Below are positions 33,846-55,800 of a stretch of DNA of 64,000 bases, in pieces (the stretch's first letter is position 1; every line of letters starts with the position of its first letter). The stretch is from positions 2,294,001 through 2,358,000 of the forward strand of contig NZ_CP023688.1 of assembly GCF_008704655.1 (NCBI RefSeq). The letters are read 5' to 3'. The DNA comes from Streptomyces rimosus (GTDB taxonomy: Bacteria; Actinomycetota; Actinomycetes; Streptomycetales; Streptomycetaceae). The notes under the pieces are model-generated. The model did not search any database. It had not been told where the DNA came from and saw only the letters and a program-made list of their open reading frames with translations. A program made the position numbers and the translations under genes.

Positions 33846-36800
33846 GTGACAGCAACAAGTGACGGTTTTCCTCGCGACGGTGTGCGGGAGTCCGTGGGCA
33901 TCGCGGACGGCACGGCCGGACTCTCCCCCGTGCAGCAGCGGCTGTGGTTCCTCAACCGGTTCCAGGAGGGGCGGCCGGGGCAGACCCGCACGCTGTCCGT
34001 ACGGCTGGGCGGCGCCCTGGACCTGTCCGCGCTGCGGGCCGCGCTCGGCGCGATCGTCCAGCGGCACCGGGTCCTGGGCACGGTGCACCGCGAGGTGGAG
34101 GGGCGCTGCCGTCCGGAGTTCCGGCCGCCGGAGCGGACGTTCACCGCGCTGCGCGCCGAGCCGGTGTCCCCGGCCCGCCTGAACCGCGTCCTGGCGCAGG
34201 CGGCGGGCGAGGGCATGGACCTCACCGCGGAGTGCCCCCTGCGCGTCCGGCTGCTGGGCCTGGCGCCGGACGACCACGTCCTGGTCCTGGTCGTGCACGA
34301 GATCGCGGCGGACGAGCGGTCGCTGACGCTGCTGGCCGAGGAGCTGGCGGGGGCGTACGCGGAGGCCGTACGGACCGGCGGCACGCCGCGTACCGAGCCC
34401 GGACCGCAGTACGCGGAGGTCGCCGCCGCAGCGGGGACCGCACTCGGCGATCCGCAGGTACCGGACAGCCGCGCCGCCGAACAACTCGCCTACTGGCGTG
34501 ACACGTTGGACGGCGCACCGGAACAGCTCCAGCTGCCGCTGGACCGGCCCCGCCCGGCCGCCACCGACTACCGGAGCACCACGTACCACGGCTTCCTGGA
34601 CGCCGCCCTGCACCGGAAGCTGGACGGGCTGGCGCGGGACGCGGGAGTGCCGCTCGACGCGGTGCTGCTGGCCGGCGTCTCGGCGCTGCTGCACCGCTTC
34701 GGCGCCGGTACGGACATTCCGCTGGCCGTCTCCCTGCCGGGACGGGCGGACGCGGGGTCGGCCACGGTCATCGGGCCGCTGGCGAACACCGCCGTCGTAC
34801 GGACGAGCCCGGCGCCCGGCCACGGCTTCCGCGCCCTGGTACGGGACTGCGCCACGGCCAACGCCGCGGCGCGGCGGCACAGCGCGGTGCCGTTCGAGCA
34901 GGTGGTGGACGCGCTGCGACCTGAACGCGCGCTGAACCGGCACCCGTTGGCGCAGGTAGCCGTCGAGGTGCGGGAAGCGGAGACAGCACGGCGGCCGTTC
35001 GGCCCGCTCACCGCACGGATCACCCAACTGCCTGCCCAGCACTGCCGGTTCGACCTGCGCTTCGGCTTCCGTATGCGAGCCGGCACCACCACGCCGGACG
35101 GTACGCACGGCATCGACCTGATCGTCGACTTCGGCACCGAGCTGTTCATGCCCGCCACCGTGCGCCGGATGACCGACGGGCTGCTGCGGCTGCTGCGGGC
35201 GGCCGCCGACGCGCCCGATGAGGCGTACACCGCGTACGACGTGCTCGGCCCCGAGGAGCGGCAGCGGCTGCTCAGCGACTGGAACGCCACCGCGCGGCCG
35301 GTGCCGGGCGCCGGGGTGAGCCGCCTGTTCGAGGAGCGGGTGCGCCACCACGGCGACCGCACCGCCCTGGTCTGCGGCGCGACCCGGCTGACGTACGCGC
35401 AGCTCGACGCGCGCGCCAACCGGCTGGCCCGCGCCCTGGTGGACGGCGGCGCGCGGCCCGGCACGCTGGTGGCGCTGGCGCTGCCGCGCGGCCCGGAGCT
35501 GGTGGTCGCGCTGCTCGCGACGGCGAAGGCGGGGGCGGCGTACATTCCGCTCGACCCGGAGTACCCGGCCGACCGGATCGGCTACATCCTCGGCCACGCC
35601 GCCCCGTCCGCACTGATCACCGACGACGCCACGGCGCGGCGGTTGTCCGGGGCGCCGGACCGGGTGTTCGTCCTGGACGACCCCGCGCTGCGGGACCGGC
35701 TCGCGGCGCTGCCCGGCACGGCCCTGGCCCCGGACGAGCTCCCGGCCACCGCCACCGGCGCCGACCCCGCGTACGTCATCTACACCTCCGGCTCCACCGG
35801 GCGCCCCAAGGGCGTGGCCGTCGGCCGCCGCGCGCTGACCAACTTCCTGGTGTCCATGGGCGACCTGTTCCCGCTGACCGGCGACGACGTATGGCTGTCG
35901 GTCACCACCATCGCCTTCGACATCGCGGCCCTGGAGCTGTATCTGCCGCTGATCAGCGGCGCGGCCGTGGTGCTCGCCGACCGGGAGACGACCACCGATC
36001 CCGGCGCGCTGGCCCGGCTGCTGACCGCCTCCGGGGCCACCATCATGCAGGCCACCCCGAGCCTGTGGCAGGCGCTGTGCGAGGCGGAGCCGGAGGCGCT
36101 GCGGGGGCTGCGGATGCTGGTGGGCGGTGAAGCGCTGCCGTCCGCGCTGGCGGAGCGGATGCGCGCGCTCGGCTCGGAGGTCACCAATCTCTACGGGCCC
36201 ACCGAGACCACCATCTGGTCGACCGCCGCCCGGCTCGACGACCGTCCGGGGCCGCCCACCATCGGCCGTCCCATCGGCAACACCCGGGTCTACGTGCTCG
36301 ACGCGGACCGGCAGCCCGTACCGGTGGGTGTCACGGGCGATCTGTACATCGCGGGCGCCGGGGTGGCGATCGGCTACCTCCACCAGGAGGAGCTGACCCG
36401 CGAGCGCTTCGTCCCGGATCCGTTCGCGCCCGGCATGGGGGTCCCCCCGGCCGAAGGCTGGGGGAGGATGTACCGCACCGGCGACCTGGCGCGCTGGGCC
36501 GCCGACGGCAATCTGGAGTTCCTGGGCCGCTCCGACTTCCAGGTCAAGATCCGCGGGTTCCGTATCGAACTCGGCGAGATCGAGGCGGTGCTGGAGCGGC
36601 ACCCGGGCGTCGGCAAGGCGGTCGCGGTGGCCCATGCGTACGGGCCCGGGGACACCCGGCTCGTGGCGTACGTGGCCCCGGGCGGCGCCGACGCCGCCGA
36701 GCTGCGCGCCTTCGCGGGCACCCAGCTGCCCGCGTACATGGTCCCCGCTACCGTGGTGGCGCTGGACGAGATCCCGCTGACGCCGAACGGCAAGACCGAC

Positions 36801-39800
36801 CGCGCCGCGCTCCCGGCACCGGGCGCCGACGCGGCCCCGCGCGGGCGCGGCCCGCGGATCGCCCGCGAGGAGCAGCTGTGCGACCTCTTCAGCGAGGTGC
36901 TGGGCCTGAGCGCGGTCGGCGTGGACGACAGCTTCTTCGACCTGGGCGGGCACTCGCTGCTGGCCACCCGGCTGATCGGCCGTATCCGTGCCGTGCTGGG
37001 CGTGGAGGTGTCCATCCGGGCGCTGTTCGAGACGCCGACGGTGGCGGGGCTGGCCGGGCGGCTGGACGGGGCACGGGCCCGAGAGACCGGGCTGAAGCCG
37101 GTGGGCCGGGACGGTGACCTGCCGCTCTCGTACGGTCAGCAGCGGCTGTGGTTCCTCTACGACTACGAGTCCCAGGGCAGCGAGTACAACTCGGCGTTCG
37201 GTCTGCGGCTGACCGGGCCGCTCGACGTGCCCGCGCTGCGGTCGGCGATCAGTGCGCTCGTGGCCCGGCACGAGGCGCTGCGCACCACGTTCGGTTCGCG
37301 CGGCGGGCAGGGCGTGCAGATCGTGCACGAGCCGGGCGAGGTGCCAGTTCGGGTGATCGGTCTTGCCGGCGCGGACGCCGGTCCCGGGGCGGACGGAGAG
37401 GACCGCGAGGCCGCGCTGACGCGGGTGCTGCGCACCGCGCTCAGCGAGCCGTTCGACCTGCGTGCGGGTCCGGTGCTGCGGCCGCTGCTGGTCCGGGTCG
37501 CCGAGGAGGACCACGTCCTCGTCCTGGACATGCACCACATCGTCACCGACGGCTGGTCGAAGGACGTGATGGCCCGCGAGCTGGGCGTGCTCTACGAGGC
37601 GGCGCACAGCGGCCGGACCGCGGAGCTGCCGCCGCTGCCCGTCCAGTATCCCGACTTCGCCGTCTGGCAGCGCGCCCCGCGCGCGGACGCCTACGCCGCC
37701 GACCTGGACTACTGGAAGCGGCAGCTGGATGGCGTCGTACCGCTGGAAATGCCCACCGACCGGCCCCGCCCGGCCACCCGCAGCACCCGGGGCGCGGCAC
37801 ACCGCTACACGCTCCGCCCCGGCCTGGTCACCGAGCTGACCGCGCTGTGCTGGCGGGAGGGCGTCACCCTCTTCGCGACGCTGGCCGCCGGGGTGCAGCT
37901 GCTCCTGTCGCGCTACGGCCGGCAGCAGGACATCGCGCTCGGCACCATCGTCTCCGGCCGCGACCACAGCGAGCTGGAGAACGTGCTCGGCTTCTTCGTC
38001 AACACGCTGGTGCTGCGCGCGCGGGTGCGGCCCGAGCTGACGGTCGCGGAGTTCCTGGCGGAGGTCCGCGGCACCGTGCTGGACGCCTTCACGCACCAGA
38101 ACGTGCCGTACGACCGGCTCATCGAGGAGCTGCGGCCGGACCGCGACCCCAGCCGTACCCCGCTGATCCAGGCGGCGATGCTCCTCAAGCGCCCGCAGGG
38201 GCCGGTGCCGGGGCCCGACGGGCTGCGGATGGCGGAGTTCGGACTGCCCCGGCTCAACGCGCTGTTCGACCTCGGCTTCGAGTTCGAGGAGCGGGACGGG
38301 GAGCTGGCCGGGCTGATCGAGTACAGCACGGCGCTCTTCGACGAGGAGACGGTCGCCCGGCTCGCGCGGCACCTGGTGGTGCTGCTGGAGAACATGGCCG
38401 CCGGTCCGCAACGGTCGCTGGGGCAGCTGCCGATGATGGACGAAGCGGAGCGGCGCCAGGTCACCAGCGGCTGGAACGCCACCGACGCGGCGGGCCGCGC
38501 GCACCGTACGACCGTGCACCAGCTGGTCGCCGAGCAGGCGGCCCGCACCCCGGACGCCACGGCCGTCGTCACCCCGGACACCCGGCTGACCTTCGCCGAG
38601 CTGGAGGACGCCGCCGGACGGCTGGCGCACCGGCTGCTGGCGCACGGCGTGCGGCCTGGCGAGGTGGTGGCCGTACGCACCGGGCGCGGTGCCGAGATGG
38701 TCATCGCCCAGCTCGCGGTGCTCAAGGCCGGGGCGGCCTATCTGCCGCTGGACCCCGCGCTGCCGGACGACCGCACCACGTACATGCTCCGGGACGCCTC
38801 CGTACGGCTGCTGCTGGTACGGGGCGGGCCGGCGGACCTGCCGGTGCCGGAGGGCGTGACGGTGCTCCGCGTCGAGGACGAATCCGACGGTGAAGCGCCT
38901 CCGGCCGGGCCCGTCCGGGTGCCGGTGTCGGCCGGTGACCTGGCCTACGTGATCTACACCTCCGGGTCCACCGGGCGCGCCAAGGGCGTGCTCATCGAGC
39001 ACCGTGGGGTGATCAACCTCTGCGACTGGTACCGGGACTACTACCGGATCGGCCCCGGCGACCGGGCGTCGCAGATCGTCGGTCCCGGCTTCGACCCGAC
39101 GATTCTCGAAGTGTGGGCGAACCTCGCCTGCGGGGCCTCGGTGCACTTCGCGCCTCAGTCCGCGCTGGACGATCCGCACGAGTTCGCGGACTGGCTGGTC
39201 GCGGAGGGCATCACCGTGACGCTGGTGCCGGCGCCGCGGCTGGACTCCGTACTGGATCAGCGCGCGCTGTGGCACAGCGCGCTGCGGTACGTGCTGACCG
39301 GCGCGGACGTGGTGCGGCGCAGGCTGCCGGCGGATGCCCCGTTCACGCTGGTCAACCAGTACGGGCCGACGGAGATCACGGTGCTGGCCACCGCCGTCTT
39401 CCTCGAGCCGGAGGACGAGGCCGCGGCCGGACGGCTGCCCTCGATCGGGGCGCCGGTCACCAACACCCGTACGTACGTGCTCGACGAGCACCGCGACCCG
39501 GTGCCGGTCGGGGTGCCCGGCGAGCTGTACATCGGCGGCATCGGGGTGGCGCGCGGCTATCTCGGGCGCCCGGAGCTGACCAAGGAGCGGTTCGTCCCCG
39601 ACCATCTGGGGCCGGACCCGGACGGGCGGCTCTACCGCACCGGCGACCTGGTCCGGTGGCTGCCGGACGGCACGCTGGACTTCCTGGGCCGGATCGACAA
39701 CCAGGTCAAGATCCGCGGCTACCGCGTGGAGCTGGGCGAGGTGGAGACGGCGCTGCTGCGGGAGGAGAGCGTCGCGCAGGCGGTGGTCCTGGCCCGGCAG

Positions 39801-40316
39801 CAGCGCAGCGGCCACCACGACCTGGTCGGGTATGTGACGGGCCAGGGCGACGGGGCCATCGATCCCGAGGCCGTGCGCGCCCGGCTCGCGGCCGGACTGC
39901 CCGATTACATGGTGCCGTCGGTGCTCGTCGTGCTCGACGCGTTCCCGATGACCACCACCGGCAAGATCGACCGGCGTGCGCTGCCGCTGCCCGAGGAGCG
40001 GGCCGCTGCCGTCGCGGAGACCACCGCGCCGCGCGACCCCACCGAGGAGGCGCTCGCCCGGATGTGGGCCGAGGTCCTCGGGGAGCCGGTGGTGGGGGTC
40101 GAGGACGACCTGTTCGACCTCGGCGCCAATTCCGTCCTGACCCTGCAGATCACCTCCCGCATCCGGGAGCGGTTCGGCATCCGGGTCTCCGTGCGGGAGA
40201 TCTTCACCGCGCGCACCGTAGCCGCACTGGCGGAGGACGTCCGCCGCAAAGTACTCGACGACTCGCGCCGCGTGCCGGCCGACACCACGGCGCGCGGCAG
40301 CGCGCGGGGGGAGTGA
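33846..40316 (+). CDS. NRPS, modules 1-2 (C*-A-T-C-A-T)
   Basis: A 2156-residue synthetase from GTG 33846. Domains: a degenerate condensation domain (about 20-450), A1 (480-960), T1 (LGGHSLL, ~1031), C2 (1090-1520, intact MHHIVTDG), A2 (1545-2035) and T2 (LGANSVLT, ~2093). In the first C domain HHxxxDG reads HEIAADE, so it should not condense, consistent with an initiating module. By-eye ten-residue codes: A1 D-I-L-Q-V-G-L-I-W-K, close to Gly-type codes; A2 D-P-L-L-L-G-Q-V-L-K, matching no code known to me. There is no epimerase, so residues 1 and 2 should be L or achiral. The second NRPS starts 4 bp after the stop. Confidence 0.93.
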   Translation: MTATSDGFPRDGVRESVGIADGTAGLSPVQQRLWFLNRFQEGRPGQTRTLSVRLGGALDLSALRAALGAIVQRHRVLGTVHREVEGRCRPEFRPPERTFTALRAEPVSPARLNRVLAQAAGEGMDLTAECPLRVRLLGLAPDDHVLVLVVHEIAADERSLTLLAEELAGAYAEAVRTGGTPRTEPGPQYAEVAAAAGTALGDPQVPDSRAAEQLAYWRDTLDGAPEQLQLPLDRPRPAATDYRSTTYHGFLDAALHRKLDGLARDAGVPLDAVLLAGVSALLHRFGAGTDIPLAVSLPGRADAGSATVIGPLANTAVVRTSPAPGHGFRALVRDCATANAAARRHSAVPFEQVVDALRPERALNRHPLAQVAVEVREAETARRPFGPLTARITQLPAQHCRFDLRFGFRMRAGTTTPDGTHGIDLIVDFGTELFMPATVRRMTDGLLRLLRAAADAPDEAYTAYDVLGPEERQRLLSDWNATARPVPGAGVSRLFEERVRHHGDRTALVCGATRLTYAQLDARANRLARALVDGGARPGTLVALALPRGPELVVALLATAKAGAAYIPLDPEYPADRIGYILGHAAPSALITDDATARRLSGAPDRVFVLDDPALRDRLAALPGTALAPDELPATATGADPAYVIYTSGSTGRPKGVAVGRRALTNFLVSMGDLFPLTGDDVWLSVTTIAFDIAALELYLPLISGAAVVLADRETTTDPGALARLLTASGATIMQATPSLWQALCEAEPEALRGLRMLVGGEALPSALAERMRALGSEVTNLYGPTETTIWSTAARLDDRPGPPTIGRPIGNTRVYVLDADRQPVPVGVTGDLYIAGAGVAIGYLHQEELTRERFVPDPFAPGMGVPPAEGWGRMYRTGDLARWAADGNLEFLGRSDFQVKIRGFRIELGEIEAVLERHPGVGKAVAVAHAYGPGDTRLVAYVAPGGADAAELRAFAGTQLPAYMVPATVVALDEIPLTPNGKTDRAALPAPGADAAPRGRGPRIAREEQLCDLFSEVLGLSAVGVDDSFFDLGGHSLLATRLIGRIRAVLGVEVSIRALFETPTVAGLAGRLDGARARETGLKPVGRDGDLPLSYGQQRLWFLYDYESQGSEYNSAFGLRLTGPLDVPALRSAISALVARHEALRTTFGSRGGQGVQIVHEPGEVPVRVIGLAGADAGPGADGEDREAALTRVLRTALSEPFDLRAGPVLRPLLVRVAEEDHVLVLDMHHIVTDGWSKDVMARELGVLYEAAHSGRTAELPPLPVQYPDFAVWQRAPRADAYAADLDYWKRQLDGVVPLEMPTDRPRPATRSTRGAAHRYTLRPGLVTELTALCWREGVTLFATLAAGVQLLLSRYGRQQDIALGTIVSGRDHSELENVLGFFVNTLVLRARVRPELTVAEFLAEVRGTVLDAFTHQNVPYDRLIEELRPDRDPSRTPLIQAAMLLKRPQGPVPGPDGLRMAEFGLPRLNALFDLGFEFEERDGELAGLIEYSTALFDEETVARLARHLVVLLENMAAGPQRSLGQLPMMDEAERRQVTSGWNATDAAGRAHRTTVHQLVAEQAARTPDATAVVTPDTRLTFAELEDAAGRLAHRLLAHGVRPGEVVAVRTGRGAEMVIAQLAVLKAGAAYLPLDPALPDDRTTYMLRDASVRLLLVRGGPADLPVPEGVTVLRVEDESDGEAPPAGPVRVPVSAGDLAYVIYTSGSTGRAKGVLIEHRGVINLCDWYRDYYRIGPGDRASQIVGPGFDPTILEVWANLACGASVHFAPQSALDDPHEFADWLVAEGITVTLVPAPRLDSVLDQRALWHSALRYVLTGADVVRRRLPADAPFTLVNQYGPTEITVLATAVFLEPEDEAAAGRLPSIGAPVTNTRTYVLDEHRDPVPVGVPGELYIGGIGVARGYLGRPELTKERFVPDHLGPDPDGRLYRTGDLVRWLPDGTLDFLGRIDNQVKIRGYRVELGEVETALLREESVAQAVVLARQQRSGHHDLVGYVTGQGDGAIDPEAVRARLAAGLPDYMVPSVLVVLDAFPMTTTGKIDRRALPLPEERAAAVAETTAPRDPTEEALARMWAEVLGEPVVGVEDDLFDLGANSVLTLQITSRIRERFGIRVSVREIFTARTVAALAEDVRRKVLDDSRRVPADTTARGSARGE

Positions 40317-40319
40317 ACG

Positions 40320-52829
<12,510 letters not shown>

Positions 52830-52866
52830 CGGCGGTGCCGCAGTCAAAGGAAGGAGTGTCACCCTG

Positions 52867-55800
52867 ATGTCCCCCTCGCGTGAGGAACGCATAGCGGCGC
52901 TGCCCGAGCATCTGCGAGCGCTGCTGCGCAGCAGGCTCTCCGGCGCCGCCGGGACCGACGAGGCCCCCGAGGCCGACGCGGTCCGCCCGGTGCCGCGCGG
53001 CGGCCCCCTGCCCATGTCCTTCGCCCAGCAACGCATGTGGTTCCTCCAGGAGTTCGATCCGCTGGCGGTCGGCTACAACTCCAGCTTCGCGCTCCGGCTG
53101 CGCGGCACGCTGGACACCGCCGCGCTGCACCGGGCGGTGAACGCGGTGGTGGCCCGCCACGAGTCGCTGCGCACCACCTTCGACTCCATCGACGGCGCAC
53201 CCGTGCAGATCCCGCACGCGCTGGTTGCCATCGACCTGCCGGTGGTGGACCTGACCTGCGCCGATCCCCTCGAACGGGAGCAGGAGCTGCGGACAGCGGT
53301 GGAGCGGGAGAACGCCCGGCCGTTCGACCTGCGGACCGGCCCGCTGCTGCGGACGCTGCTGGTCCGGACGGGCGAGCGGGACCACGTCCTGGTGCTGAGC
53401 CTTCACCACATCATTCACGACGGCTGGTCGCTGGGGCTGTTCACGCGGCAGCTCGGCGAGGCGTACGACACCGCGCTGTCCGGCGGTGACCCGCACATCG
53501 CGCCCGCCCCGGTGCAGTACGCGGACTTCGCCGTACGGCAGCGGGAGCGGATGTCGGGCGGCGCCCTGGACGACTCGCTCGCGTACTGGAAACAGCAGCT
53601 GGACGGGGTCGCCCCGCTCCAGCTGCCCACCGACCGGACGCGTCCGGCGGTGCTGTCGGGGGCGGGCGGCGCGCATATCTTCGAGGTGCCCGCCGGCGTG
53701 GTCGCGGGCCTGCGCACGCTCACCGCGCAGACCGGCGCCACCCTCTTCATGACGCTGACCGCCGCGGCCCAACTGCTGCTGGCCCGTTACTCCCGCCAGG
53801 AGGACATCGCCGTCGGCACCCCGGTGGCCGGCCGCGGCGGCAGCGGGGAACTGGACGAGCTGATCGGCTGCTTCCTCAACACGCTGGTACTGCGCGGCCG
53901 GGTCGAACTGGAGCAGTCCTTCCGGGAGTTCCTGCTGCGAACCCGGGAGACGGTGCTCACCGCCTTCAGCCATGAGGAGGTGCCCTTCGAGCAGATCGTG
54001 GACGCGGTCCAGCCGGACCGCGACCCGAGCCGGATGCCGCTGGCCCAGGTCCTCGTCGTCCTCCAGAACATGCCCGAGGCGACGCTCGAACTGTCCGGGG
54101 TGACGGTCGAGGTGCTGCAACTCCCGCAGGCCAGCACCGGTTTCGACCTCGTGTGGGCCTTCGAGGAGCGGCCCGACGGCACCCTGTGGGCGGCGGCCGA
54201 GTACAGCGCGGACCTCTTCGACGCGGAGACGGTGCGCCGGATGTCCGGCCACCTGGTGAACCTCCTCCGGTCGGTGGCCGCGGCGCCGGACTCCCGTATG
54301 GGCCGGCTCGGCCTGCTCGACCCGGCCGAGCACGAGCGGCTGACCCGCGACTGGGCCCGCAACCCGCTGCCGCCCACCGAGGCCGGGCCCGTGCACGCCA
54401 TGGTGGCCCGGCGCGCCACCGAGCGCCCCGACGCGGTCGCGGTGCGCTGTGGGGACCGGCGGGTGACGTACGGGGAGCTGGACGCCGGAGCCAACCGGCT
54501 GGCCCGCCGCCTGGGCGACGAGGGCGTACGGCCCGGTGACGTGGTGGGCGTGTGCTGCGAGCGCGGCCCCGACCAGGTGCTGGCCACGCTCGCCGTACTG
54601 AAGGCCGGTGCCGCGTTCCTGCCGCTGCACCCGGCGTTCCCGGCCGCCCGCCGGGCCCTGATGCTCTCGGAGACCGGCGCGTCGCTGGTACTGACCGGGA
54701 CCGCGCTGCTCGACGGGCTCACCGACGCCGGGGTACGGACCCTCGCCGTCGACGCCGAGCGGCCCCGGCTCGCCGCGTACGACGCCACCGAGCCGGACAC
54801 CGCCCGTACGGACCCGAAGGACCTGGCGTACATCATCTACACCTCGGGCTCCACCGGCACTCCCAAGGGCGTGCTGCTGCGGCACGGGGGCCTGGCCAAC
54901 ATGATCGACGCGTCCCGGCGGAAGCTGGACGTGGGGCCGGACATGACGGTGTGCCAGCTGTCCGCGCCGAGCTTCGACGGAGCGGTCTGGGAGACCTTCA
55001 CCGGCCTCGCCTCGGGCGCCGTGCTGGCGCTGCCGGACGACCCGGCGGAGGCGCTCGGCTCCGCGCAGATCACCCGGCTCGCCGACGGGCGGCCCACGGT
55101 GCTCAGCCTGCCCCCGGCGGCGCTGGCCGCGGTGGAGCCGCGGGCGCTGCCCGGCGGGTCGGTGATCCTCGCGGTGGGCGACCGCTGCCCCGCCGACCTG
55201 GCCCGTACGTGGTCGCGCAGCCACCGCTTCATCAACGGCTACGGGCCGACCGAGAACAGCGTCGGCGCCACCATGTACGAGGGCGACGGGACCGAGCGCG
55301 CCGACGCGGCGGATCGCCTGCCGATCGGGCGCCCGCTGCCCAACGTCGAGGTGCACGTCCTGGACGGCTTCGGTAACCCGGTGCCCGCCGGGGTGACCGG
55401 CGAGATCCACCTCGGCGGCGCCCAGGTCGCCGCGGGCTACCTGGGGCGCCCCGACCTCACCGCGCGGCGCTTCGTCGCGCACCCCTTCAGCGACGATCCC
55501 GAGGCCCGGCTCTACCGGACCGGGGACCTGGCCGCCTGGCTGCCCGACGGGAAGCTGGACTTCCGCGGCCGGGTGGACGACCAGGTCAAGATCCGCGGCT
55601 TCCGGATCGAGCCGGGCGAGATCGAGGCCGCGATGGCGCGCCACCCGCGGGTGGCGCAGGCGGCGGTCGTGGTCCGTCCGGGCCCGCGCGGCAAACGGCT
55701 GGCGGGCTATGTGGTCCCGGCGTCCGGGGAGGGCACGTCGCTGGCGGCTGAGGTGCACGAGCTGCTGTCCGGCGAGCTGCCCGCCTTCATGGTGCCGAGC

